From contig JBJHCZ010000011.1 of assembly GCA_050486285.1 (NCBI GenBank), positions 1-64,000 of the forward strand: 64,000 nucleotides of DNA, in the 5' to 3' direction. The translations under genes and the position numbers were made by a program. The notes below the pieces were generated by a model, which was not told the origin of the DNA, did no database searches, and was given only the letters and a program-made list of their open reading frames with translations. Shown piece after piece: positions 7,381 through 14,717 of the stretch (positions are counted from its first letter, which is position 1; each line of letters starts with the position of its first letter). Source of the stretch: JAITWN01 sp050486285. Lineage in GTDB: Bacteria; Pseudomonadota; Gammaproteobacteria; SZUA-140.

Positions 7381-7610
7381 GGCAAGTCACTGAATATTTG
7401 GAAAGTCAAAGTCAGAGGCATGCCTGTATTAGCGGTCATTGTGCTCGATCGCCATTTTGGAGCTCAAAAATGACAATGCTGTTACACCAGGAATGGGCAA
7501 CTGTGCGCATTGGGTGATTTTACCCCTGAAAAGCGCCCGGGAGGGCTGTTTCAGGCCTGAAATCCAGGGTCTTTGATCCAGATTACAATAACTTGCCGTG
7601 GTCCGACCCC
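7368..7610 (+). repeat. MITE-like element, copy 2 (243 bp, upstream of arsJ)
   Basis: The ends GGGGTCGGACCACGGCAAG and CTTGCCGTGGTCCGACCCC are a perfect inverted repeat. The body shares GATTTTACCCCTGAAAA and GATTACAATAACTTG-like segments with copy 1 at 5912-6152, in the same orientation. Internally the copies have diverged. Together they bracket arsJ like a composite unit. Copy 2 also separates arsJ from the zinc operon promoter. Confidence 0.8.
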
Positions 7611-7642
7611 GAATAACGCAGCATCGGCTTGCCTTGTTTTAT

Positions 7643-7657
7643 TGTTATGTTATAACA
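7643..7657 (+). promoter_or_regulatory. Zur box of the zinc-uptake operon
   Basis: TGTTATGTTATAACA differs at one position from the gammaproteobacterial Zur core TGTTATANTATAACA, and the inner ATGTTATAACAT (7647-7658) is a perfect palindrome. It lies 53 bp before the His-rich porin gene, which is followed by znuA, znuC, znuB and a zur-like gene. Zinc-bound Zur should repress this operon. Confidence 0.75.
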
Positions 7658-7709
7658 TTCTTTTACTGCGGCCCCGGGAGGCTGTTCGTAATCTGGAGGG
7701 TGACCGGTC

Positions 7710-9017
7710 ATGTACCAGGACAAGTACGGTAGTTCCGTCTGTGCGGCCGCGATCGGCTGCGCCATGCTCGCGACGAGCGCAACGGCGTCGCAATCGTCAT
7801 TCAACCCGCGGATCTCGGCCTTCCTCGACGGTGCGTTCTACAGCGACAGCGTTCACGGCGAGTCCTTCGAAATACTCGAGCGCGCCGCCGGCTTCGGCGG
7901 CGGTCATCATCACGACCACGATCACGCCCACGGGCACGACGCCTTCCAACGCGGCTTCAACCTGCGCGAACTCGAGATCGGACTGGAGGCTGCGGTCGAT
8001 CCCTATTTCGATGCGATCGCGATCATCACGATCGATAGCAACGGCGGCGTCGAACTCGAAGAGGCCTTTGCGACGACGCGTGCCCTGCCCGCCGGCCTGC
8101 AGCTGAAGTTCGGCAAGTTTCTCAGCGACATCGGTTACATCAATCGCATGGACCCGCACGAGTTGGACTTCACCGACCGCCCGCTGGTCAACCAGATGCT
8201 GTTCGGCGATCACGGCCTGCAGGAACTCGGCGTGCAGTTGTCCTGGCTGGCGCCGACCACGACCTTCCTGCAACTCGGCCTCGAGATCCTGCAAGGGGAA
8301 AGCGAGGGTTTTGCCAACTACCAGGGCGGCGAGACGCTCGCGGGTTTCGATGGCGAGCGCGTGCTGACGGAACGGTCCGGCCCCCGCCTGGTCACGAGCT
8401 TCGCGCGCTGGTCGCCGGACCTCGGCGTCGATCACACATCGCGATTCGGTATGTCCGGCGGTTTCGTCTCGCAGTTCCACGAGATCGAGGAACACGGCAG
8501 CCGCTTCGTCGATGCCGACGGCGATGCCTGGTTCGCCGGCATCGACTGGGTGCACAAGTACGACGGCGGCGGTTTCCTCGGCCATCGCAACTGGCAGTTG
8601 CAGGGAGAGTACTACTACCGGGTCCGGGACTTCGACCTGCTGGTCACGCCGCGCACCGATCCGACCCACGCGGCCCAGGCGCTCGACGGCGCCTACCGGA
8701 ACAAACAGGACGGGATCTATCTGCAGGGCGTCTACGGCATCGCACCGCGCTGGCAGCTCGGCGCGCGCTATGACGGTGTCGGCTTCACCAACCGCGTCGG
8801 AGAGCACTCGCCGGGCGCCTCACACCGCTACACCGGCATGGCGAGCTTCGCGCCGACCGAGTTCTCGCGCCTGCGCCTGCAATACGCCTACGGCGACATC
8901 CTGACCGCCGATGTCAGCAACATCGTCGGCATCAACGAGACCGGACGCGAGAACTTCCACCAGTTCTTCCTGCAGTTCATCGTCGGTATCGGCGCGCACA
9001 GCGCGCACGCATTTTGA
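7710..9017 (+). CDS. Putative zinc-responsive outer-membrane beta-barrel protein with His-rich loop
   Basis: 435 residues with a signal peptide (cleavage probably after TSATA near residue 27). Alternating hydrophobic strands and many aromatic residues are typical of an outer-membrane barrel. It ends in FVGIGAHSAHAF, with a C-terminal Phe. A His/Asp-rich stretch GGGHHHDHDHAHGHD sits near residue 68, a likely zinc-binding periplasmic or loop segment. No TonB box or plug domain is visible, so it is not a TonB receptor. It is first in the Zur-controlled operon and is probably a zinc-selective porin. Exact family not recognised. Confidence 0.7.
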   Translation: MYQDKYGSSVCAAAIGCAMLATSATASQSSFNPRISAFLDGAFYSDSVHGESFEILERAAGFGGGHHHDHDHAHGHDAFQRGFNLRELEIGLEAAVDPYFDAIAIITIDSNGGVELEEAFATTRALPAGLQLKFGKFLSDIGYINRMDPHELDFTDRPLVNQMLFGDHGLQELGVQLSWLAPTTTFLQLGLEILQGESEGFANYQGGETLAGFDGERVLTERSGPRLVTSFARWSPDLGVDHTSRFGMSGGFVSQFHEIEEHGSRFVDADGDAWFAGIDWVHKYDGGGFLGHRNWQLQGEYYYRVRDFDLLVTPRTDPTHAAQALDGAYRNKQDGIYLQGVYGIAPRWQLGARYDGVGFTNRVGEHSPGASHRYTGMASFAPTEFSRLRLQYAYGDILTADVSNIVGINETGRENFHQFFLQFIVGIGAHSAHAF

Positions 9018-9031
9018 GCGAGGGAGGTCCG

Positions 9032-9937
9032 ATGTCCGTGATTCGTTTGTTGCTGTTTGCCGTTTGCGCAGCGCTGTCTGCACCCGTGCCCGCGCAGGCG
9101 CCGCTCCAGGTCGTCGCGACGACGAGCAACATGGGCATGCTCGCGCACACCGTCGGCGGCGACGCCGTAGCGGTCAGCGTGCTGGCGCCGCCCGGCCGCG
9201 ACGCGCATCACCTGCAGGTCCGGCCGTCGATGATGGCCGCGCTGCGCCGCGCCGATCTCGTCGTCGCGGTCGGCGCCGAACTCGAGACCGGCTGGTTGCC
9301 GCCGGCGATCCGCGGCGCGGCCAACCCGCGTATCCGGACCGGGCAACCGGGCTACCTCGAACTTGCGCGCGGCCTCGACCTGATCGATGCCGGGCGTCCG
9401 GCCGATCGCGCCCTCGGCGACGTCCATCCCGAGGGAAATCCGCATTTCTATCTCGATCCGCTGCGCATGGCCGAGGCGGCCGGCGTACTCGCCGAACGTC
9501 TCGCCGAATTGCGCCCGGCACAGGCACAGACCTTCCGTGATAATGCCGCGGCCTTCGCCGGCGCGATCGAAGAACGGATGCCCGCCTGGCAGGCGCGCGC
9601 CGCCGATGCGCCAGGCGTCGTGCTGTTTCACAGCGACGGGCGCTATCTGGCGGATCGCTTCGGCATCACTGTGTTCGGGACGATCGAACCCCTGCCCGGC
9701 ATCCCGCCGACCGCCTCGCATCTGAACGCGCTGGTGCGCGATCTCGCGGGGCGGGACGGCGTCGTGATCCATGCATACTGGCACCCGGCGCAAGGCCCGC
9801 AATTCCTCGCGCGCGAACTCGGCTGGCCGGTGCGGGTCGTCAGGCACGATGTCCCGCTCGACCGCATGGACAGCGAAGGCTGGTTCGCGATGATCGGGAC
9901 ATGGATCGACGCGCTCGGCGACGGACGGCGGGAATGA
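9032..9937 (+). CDS. znuA: Zinc ABC transporter, periplasmic binding protein
   Basis: 301 residues with signal peptide MSVIRLLLFAVCAALSA. Cluster A-1/ZnuA features are ATTSNMGMLAHTVGG, the metal-ligand pair in RDAHHLQVRPS, GDVHPEGNPHFYLDP near residue 133, and an acidic residue in the C-terminal lobe. The ATG at 9032 has a strong GGGAGG just upstream. It delivers Zn2+ (or Mn2+) to the ZnuBC permease. The gene starts 15 nt after the porin gene and its TGA overlaps the ATG of the ATPase gene. Confidence 0.87.
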   Translation: MSVIRLLLFAVCAALSAPVPAQAPLQVVATTSNMGMLAHTVGGDAVAVSVLAPPGRDAHHLQVRPSMMAALRRADLVVAVGAELETGWLPPAIRGAANPRIRTGQPGYLELARGLDLIDAGRPADRALGDVHPEGNPHFYLDPLRMAEAAGVLAERLAELRPAQAQTFRDNAAAFAGAIEERMPAWQARAADAPGVVLFHSDGRYLADRFGITVFGTIEPLPGIPPTASHLNALVRDLAGRDGVVIHAYWHPAQGPQFLARELGWPVRVVRHDVPLDRMDSEGWFAMIGTWIDALGDGRRE

Positions 9938-10524
9938 ACAGCGGGCGCGACGCGCCCCGCGCAACGCTGCTGGCCATCGACGGCCTCAGCGCAGGCTACG
10001 AAGCGCCGGTGATCCGCGCTGTCTCACTGCGCATCGACGCCGGTGAACGACTGGGGCTCAACGGACGCAACGGCGCGGGCAAATCGACGCTGATGCGCGC
10101 GATCGTCGGCATGGCGCGCTGCTTCGCCGGCACGATCCGCCGGCCACCGCGCGGCCGGCTGGGCTATCTCGCGCAGCAGGCGCCGGATGACCGGGAATCG
10201 CCGGTCACCGGTCGCGACGTGCTCACCCTGATGGACGTCGACACCGCCGGCCTGCCCGAGCGCGTCGAACGACTGCTCGAAGCGCGCCTCGATCGCATCA
10301 GTACCGGCGAGCGCCAACTGGTCAAGGCCTGGGCCGTGATCCATCGCGACTGCGACCTCGTGCTGCTCGACGAACCGGCCAGCAGTCTCGACGACGACGC
10401 GAAGCAACTGCTGTCCGGCGCGATCGCGGCCTTTCCACCGGCGCGCGCGGCGCTGATCATCAGTCACGACCCCGCCTTCATGCGCGCGGCCTGCACGGCG
10501 ATGCGCGAGTTTCCGCTACGATGA
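9934..10524 (+). CDS. znuC: Zinc ABC transporter, ATP-binding protein
   Basis: 196 residues, shorter than typical ZnuC (about 250). Walker A is GRNGAGKST near residue 46 and Walker B is DLVLLDEPASSLDD near 147, followed by the switch His (SHDP). The signature motif reads ISTGER in place of LSGGQ, a marked deviation. Translation is coupled to znuA (ATGA overlap) and to the permease (ATGAG overlap at 10521). It is the ATPase of the zinc importer, judged by domain and context. Confidence 0.83.
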   Translation: MNSGRDAPRATLLAIDGLSAGYEAPVIRAVSLRIDAGERLGLNGRNGAGKSTLMRAIVGMARCFAGTIRRPPRGRLGYLAQQAPDDRESPVTGRDVLTLMDVDTAGLPERVERLLEARLDRISTGERQLVKAWAVIHRDCDLVLLDEPASSLDDDAKQLLSGAIAAFPPARAALIISHDPAFMRAACTAMREFPLR

Positions 10525-11330
10525 GCCTCGATGCCTTCGCGCTGTTCGGCATGCCGTTCATGACCGGGCTCGTGCTCGCGCTGTTCGTGCCGCTGGTCGG
10601 ACTGCTGTTGCGCATGCGCGATGAATGGCTGGCGGCGCTCGGCCTGACCCACCTCACCGCCGCCGGCGGCGTAGCCGGCGCGGTCTTCGGCTGGCCGGCG
10701 CTGGCGTCGGCGCTGATTGCCGGCGGCGCCGGCGCGCTCGTCAAGGGCTGGATGCGCCAGCCGGGCAATACCGTGTTCGCGGCGATGATGCTGGCCGGCT
10801 GGGCTGCCGTGCTGCTGATCTCGGCGAACCATGTCCATGCCCATCTGCTCGGCCAGGCGCTGATCGACGGCCAGCTGTACTTCACCGGGAGCGGTCATCT
10901 CGTCACGGCGCTGTTGCTGGTCGCGGCCGGCGTGCCGCTGCTCGCCCGGCTCGCGCCGCGGTTGATACGCGAGTTGCTGTTTCCCGGTCACCAGTCCGGC
11001 AATGATGCCCCGGTGCGTCGCTGGCACATCACGTTCGACCTGCTCGCGGTTGCAACGGTTGCAATCGCGGCGCTCGCGCTCGGCATCATGGCGGCGTTTG
11101 CGCTGGTGCTGCTGCCGGCCTGGATCGCCTTCGGTATCGCCGGATCGACGCGCGCCGCCGCGTGGATCGCCGCGGGCATCGGCGTCTGCGCGTATGGCAT
11201 TGCCTTCGTCGGCGCCCTCGTCTTCGACCAGCCGTTCGGCCCGGTGCTGGTCGCGGTGTTGCTCGCCTTGACGCTGCTGCGCTTGCTGCCGAAGGGTTTC
11301 CCGAAGGAGTCAGACCCCGCGGGGGGCTGA
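10521..11330 (+). CDS. znuB: Zinc ABC transporter, permease
   Basis: 269 residues, about eight hydrophobic segments, with the ABC-3 pattern LTHLTAAGGVAGAVFG near the N-terminus and LGIMAAFALVLLPAWIA in the second half. It forms the inner-membrane channel for ZnuA-delivered zinc. A GC-rich hairpin (11309-11331) overlaps the last codons and may attenuate transcription into zur. Confidence 0.83.
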   Translation: MSLDAFALFGMPFMTGLVLALFVPLVGLLLRMRDEWLAALGLTHLTAAGGVAGAVFGWPALASALIAGGAGALVKGWMRQPGNTVFAAMMLAGWAAVLLISANHVHAHLLGQALIDGQLYFTGSGHLVTALLLVAAGVPLLARLAPRLIRELLFPGHQSGNDAPVRRWHITFDLLAVATVAIAALALGIMAAFALVLLPAWIAFGIAGSTRAAAWIAAGIGVCAYGIAFVGALVFDQPFGPVLVAVLLALTLLRLLPKGFPKESDPAGG

Positions 11331-11372
11331 CCCCGCTCAGACCGCCGGGGCTTCTGCTATATTGACCGAACC

Positions 11373-11873
11373 ATGACCGCCAAGCAGACCTCTGCCCTGT
11401 TCAAGGGCGCCCTCCATGAACACACCCGCTGCCTCGAGCGCGCGGTCGCGACCGCACAAACGTTGTGCGATGAACGCGGCCTGCGGCTGACGCCGCTGCG
11501 ACGGCAGGTGCTCGAACTGGTGTGGCGCAGCCACGAACCGGTCAAGGCCTACGAGGTCCTCGACCGGCTGCGCGAGGTTCATCGCGGCGCGGCGCCGCCG
11601 ACGGTCTATCGCGCGCTCGACTTCCTGCGCGAGCAGGGCCTCGTCCACCGCATCGAGTCGATGAATGCCTACATCGGCTGCGGCATGCCACAGCAAACAC
11701 ACGACGGCCAGTTCCTGATCTGCCGCGCCTGCGGCGAGGTCGCCGAGATCAACGATGTCGCGATCACCCGCCTGCTGTCGCGCAAGGCCGGCGCGCTCGG
11801 CTTCCACATCGACAACGAGACCATCGAGATCCGCGGCCTGTGCCTGGCCTGCGCAAAGAAGTCCAATGACTGA
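11373..11873 (+). CDS. zur: Fur-family zinc uptake regulator
   Basis: 166 residues. The winged helix (RGLRLTPLRRQVLELVWRS, then PPTVYRALDFLREQGLVHRI) is followed by a dimerisation/metal domain with CRACGEVAEI and a final CLACAKK, giving the paired CxxC motifs that hold structural zinc. The position after znuABC, and the Zur box at the head of the operon, support Zur over Fur. A TATATT -10-like box lies at 11356-11361, so zur may also have its own promoter. Confidence 0.88.
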   Translation: MTAKQTSALFKGALHEHTRCLERAVATAQTLCDERGLRLTPLRRQVLELVWRSHEPVKAYEVLDRLREVHRGAAPPTVYRALDFLREQGLVHRIESMNAYIGCGMPQQTHDGQFLICRACGEVAEINDVAITRLLSRKAGALGFHIDNETIEIRGLCLACAKKSND

Positions 11874-11919
11874 AGCCTGAAGCGCCCCGGCTGCTTCCAA
11901 TCCCCGCACCACGCCCGAC

Positions 11920-11938
11920 CGGGGTCTGACCCCGTTTT
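11920..11938 (+). terminator. Terminator of the zinc operon
   Basis: CGGGG-TCTGA-CCCCG (11920-11934) forms a short GC hairpin followed by TTTT. It lies 47 nt after the zur stop and ahead of the antiporter promoter region. Confidence 0.45.
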
Positions 11939-12019
11939 GCCCCGTCCGTCATATTCGTGATAGAAAAATAATCCATAATCAACGACTATGAATCATTATC
12001 GCGAGACTGGAAGCCCGCC

Positions 12020-13747
12020 GTGACGACCGCCTATACCCTGCTGCTGCTCGGCGGCCTGCTGCTGTTCCTGAGCGTGCTCGGCAGCAAGCTGTCCGCGCGC
12101 CTCGGTTTCCCGCTGCTGCTGATCTTCCTGATCCTCGGCATGCTGGCCGGCGTCGACGGCCCGCTCGGCATCGAGTTCGACAACTTCGACGCGGCGTTTC
12201 TGATCGGCAACCTCGCGCTCGCGATCATCCTGCTCGACGGCGGCCTCGGCACCCGGATATCGACCTTCCGCGTCGCGCTGTGGCCGGCGGCCACGCTCGC
12301 GACCCTCGGCGTCGTCATCACCGTCGGCCTGCTCGGCATATTCGCGACCTGGCTGCTCGACATCGACTGGCGCTACGGCCTGCTGCTTGCCGCCATCGTC
12401 GGCTCGACCGACGCCGCCGCGGTGTTCAATGTGCTGCGCCACGGCGGCATCCGCCTGAACGAACGCGTCGGCGCGACGCTCGAGATCGAGTCGGGCACCA
12501 ACGACCCGATGGCGATCTTCCTCGTCATCCTGCTGATCGAGTTGTTGCTGAACGCCGGTGACTTCAGTGCCTTCGACATGGTGCTGATGCTGGTGCAGCA
12601 GTTCGGGCTCGGCGCGGCCGCCGGCCTCGCCGGCGGCTGGGTGCTCGCCCGGCTGGTGCTGCGCCTGCACCTGCCCGACGGCCTGTATGCGCTGATGATC
12701 GCCTCCGGCGGCCTGACGATCTTCGCGGCGACGAACTACATCGGCGGCAGCGGCTTCCTCGCGATCTATCTCGCCGGCCTCGTCATCGGCAACCAGCGCA
12801 GCCAGGCCACCGAGCATGTGACGCGGGTGATGGACGGCCTCGCCTGGCTGGCGCAGGCCGGCATGTTCCTGATCCTCGGCCTGCTGGTGACGCCGAAGGC
12901 CATGCTCGACAGCGCCGGCTACGCGCTGGCGATCGCGGTCTTCCTGATGCTGGTCGCGCGCCCGCTCGCGGTGCTGCTGTGCCTGCTGCCGTTCCGCTTC
13001 CCGATGCGCGAGACCGGCTATGTCTCCTGGGTCGGGCTGCGCGGCGCGGTGCCGGTCGTGCTGGCGATGTTCCCGGTGATGGCCGGCGTCCCCGAATCGA
13101 AGCTGCTGTTCGAGGTCACCTTCGCGGTCGTGCTGGTCTCGCTGCTGGTGCAGGGCACGACCGTCCAGCTCGCGGCGCGGCTGACCGGCACGCTGGTGCC
13201 GCACCGCGCCGAGCCGCGCGACCAGAAGGAGATCTGGATCAGCGACGACGAGATGCTCGAGCTGGTCGCGTTCCGCGTCGAACCCTATTCACAGGCGATC
13301 GGCCTGCCGCTGTCGTCGCTGCACGATCTGCGCGGCGACAGCGTCCAGTGCGTCGTGCTGATCCGCGGCGGCAAGCGCATCCCGCCCGAACCGGGCCTGC
13401 GCATGGAGGTCCGCGACGAGGTCTGGCTGCTGGTCGAACCGGAAGACGTCGAACAACTCGCGCCGGTCTTCTCCCAGCAGGACCAGCAGGGTCAACTGGC
13501 CTCGCGCAACTTCTTCGGCGAGTTCACGCTGAACCCCGACTCGCCGGCCGCCGATCTCGCGCGCGCCTACGGCCTGGTCCTGAGCGAAGAGGAAATGAAG
13601 GGTTCGATCGGCGGCCTCGTCACCCGCCGCCTCGGCCGCCGCCCGGTCGTCGGCGACCGGGTCACGATCGGCACGCTGCGTCTGTCGGTCCGCAAGATGG
13701 ACGCCGGCCGCATCTCCCAACTCGGCCTCAAGCTCACCGGACTCTAG
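12020..13747 (+). CDS. nhaP2: K+/H+ antiporter, CPA1 family (NhaP2/CvrA type)
   Basis: 575 residues. Residues 1-~390 form the Na+/H+ exchanger fold with about 12 membrane segments and the ion-site region GSTDAAAVFNVLR near residue 130, followed by ESGTNDPMAIFL near 155. The cytoplasmic tail carries a TrkA_C-like domain (FRVEPYSQAIGLPLSSL) and a CorC/HlyC-type end. This layout is that of CvrA/NhaP2, which exports K+ under osmotic or alkaline stress. The start is GTG 12020. It is not obviously linked to the zinc operon. Confidence 0.87.
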   Translation: MTTAYTLLLLGGLLLFLSVLGSKLSARLGFPLLLIFLILGMLAGVDGPLGIEFDNFDAAFLIGNLALAIILLDGGLGTRISTFRVALWPAATLATLGVVITVGLLGIFATWLLDIDWRYGLLLAAIVGSTDAAAVFNVLRHGGIRLNERVGATLEIESGTNDPMAIFLVILLIELLLNAGDFSAFDMVLMLVQQFGLGAAAGLAGGWVLARLVLRLHLPDGLYALMIASGGLTIFAATNYIGGSGFLAIYLAGLVIGNQRSQATEHVTRVMDGLAWLAQAGMFLILGLLVTPKAMLDSAGYALAIAVFLMLVARPLAVLLCLLPFRFPMRETGYVSWVGLRGAVPVVLAMFPVMAGVPESKLLFEVTFAVVLVSLLVQGTTVQLAARLTGTLVPHRAEPRDQKEIWISDDEMLELVAFRVEPYSQAIGLPLSSLHDLRGDSVQCVVLIRGGKRIPPEPGLRMEVRDEVWLLVEPEDVEQLAPVFSQQDQQGQLASRNFFGEFTLNPDSPAADLARAYGLVLSEEEMKGSIGGLVTRRLGRRPVVGDRVTIGTLRLSVRKMDAGRISQLGLKLTGL

Positions 13748-13923
13748 TCACGCCGGCCTGCGGCCGCGTCCGTGACCCGCGTCACGATGCCCGCCGGCAT
13801 CTTGCCGTCTTTGTGACGCCGATCACGTTTTTCAGCCCCCTCCCGGTCGATCAGGCAGTCAGGCAGGCGATGTCGCCGCGCGGCAGCGACCTGCCTGGTC
13901 ACGATAGCCGGAGGACAACAACA

Positions 13924-14151
13924 ATGAGAAACAAATCGACACACGAGTACATCTGCCTCAACAAGACCGACGAACAGTTCCTCGAGGATCACAATCTCGA
14001 AGACCTGCTCGATACCCACGAGCGCAAGAACGCGCCGCTGCGTACCGAGAACGTCCGCAAGTCGATCGAGCATCACCTCGAACGCCGGCGCCTGAAGCAG
14101 CGCATCGCCGACTTCGACTGGGACGAACAGGACTTCTACGAAGAGCATTGA
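13924..14151 (+). CDS. Small charged protein, PA3496-like
   Basis: 75 residues starting MRNKSTHEYICLNKTDEQFL and ending in an acidic DFDWDEQDFYEEH. The middle KSIEHHLERRRLKQRI is a basic amphipathic helix like that of the small PA3496-type proteins. No catalytic motif is visible. GGAGG lies 9 nt before ATG 13924, and the frame is open much further upstream only as a shadow of the antiporter gene. Function unknown. Confidence 0.65.
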   Translation: MRNKSTHEYICLNKTDEQFLEDHNLEDLLDTHERKNAPLRTENVRKSIEHHLERRRLKQRIADFDWDEQDFYEEH

Positions 14152-14251
14152 AGCCGGACCCGCTCCGGCCACGCCGCCGCCGGCACAGGGACCTGTCGCC
14201 GGTGGCACGAACCACCCCTTCCCCCTCATAGGCTTATCCCGCGCCGGTTGC

Positions 14252-14257
14252 TATAAT
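14252..14257 (+). promoter_or_regulatory. -10 box of tRNA-Arg promoter
   Basis: TATAAT at 14252-14257 is 23 bp before the first base of the tRNA, the usual distance for a short-leader tRNA transcript. A clear -35 is not visible. Confidence 0.5.
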
Positions 14258-14279
14258 CCGCGCTTTCGGCAATGCCCCC

Positions 14280-14356
14280 GCCCCGGTAGCTCAGATGGAT
14301 AGAGCATCCCCCTCCTAAGGGGAAGGTCACACGTTCGAATCGTGTTCGGGGCGCCA
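14280..14356 (+). tRNA. tRNA-Arg (anticodon CCT)
   Basis: A 77-nt cloverleaf. Acceptor GCCCCGG pairs with TCGGGGC (one G-T). The D-arm contains AGCTCAGATGGATAGAGC. The anticodon loop CTCCTAA sits in a CCCC/GGGG stem and gives anticodon CCT (codon AGG). The T-arm is ACACG-TTCGAAT-CGTGT. CCA is encoded at 14354-14356. Confidence 0.95.
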
Positions 14357-14717
14357 GCCAGTACCGGGAATCAGCGTGCTGAACGACACTGATCAGCCTG
14401 CGTTGAGATTGACCGGGTTAGAGCTTGATCCACTTGATAAATTTGTTATCAACACAATCTGTGGATAAGTCTGTTGAGAACTTATTGAAATCCGGCCAAG
14501 CAGCGGCATCGCATGGAAGTTTTGCGCTTTGGTCATATTTTGTTCACTTGAATAAGCAAAAGAAAACATGAACTTGAATTAGCCCTGCGCAGCACGTCGG
14601 CTTGCCCGTCGGCAAAGGACAAGGCAACGCCCGTCGGCCCGCCGGCGCAAGCGCCCTGTGCATAACCGTCGCGGGAAGACTCCCCGAGCCGCCCCTTGTA
14701 TCTGGATAAGGTATGCG
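14357..14717. other. Gene-free 361-bp region with DnaA-box-like sites
   Basis: The first half is AT-rich compared with its surroundings. It contains TTATCAACA (14446-14454) and, facing it, TGTGGATAA (14460-14468), the latter an exact reverse complement of the consensus DnaA box TTATCCACA. A further TTGATAA lies just upstream. The second half is GC-rich with several CCGTCGG repeats and leads into the aldolase gene. No terminator T-run or ORF was seen. Confidence 0.45.

Noticed and set aside
14430..14470. Chromosomal origin (oriC)
   Set aside because: Only two good DnaA boxes, no dnaA, dnaN, gidA or rpmH nearby and no obvious 13-mer unwinding region.
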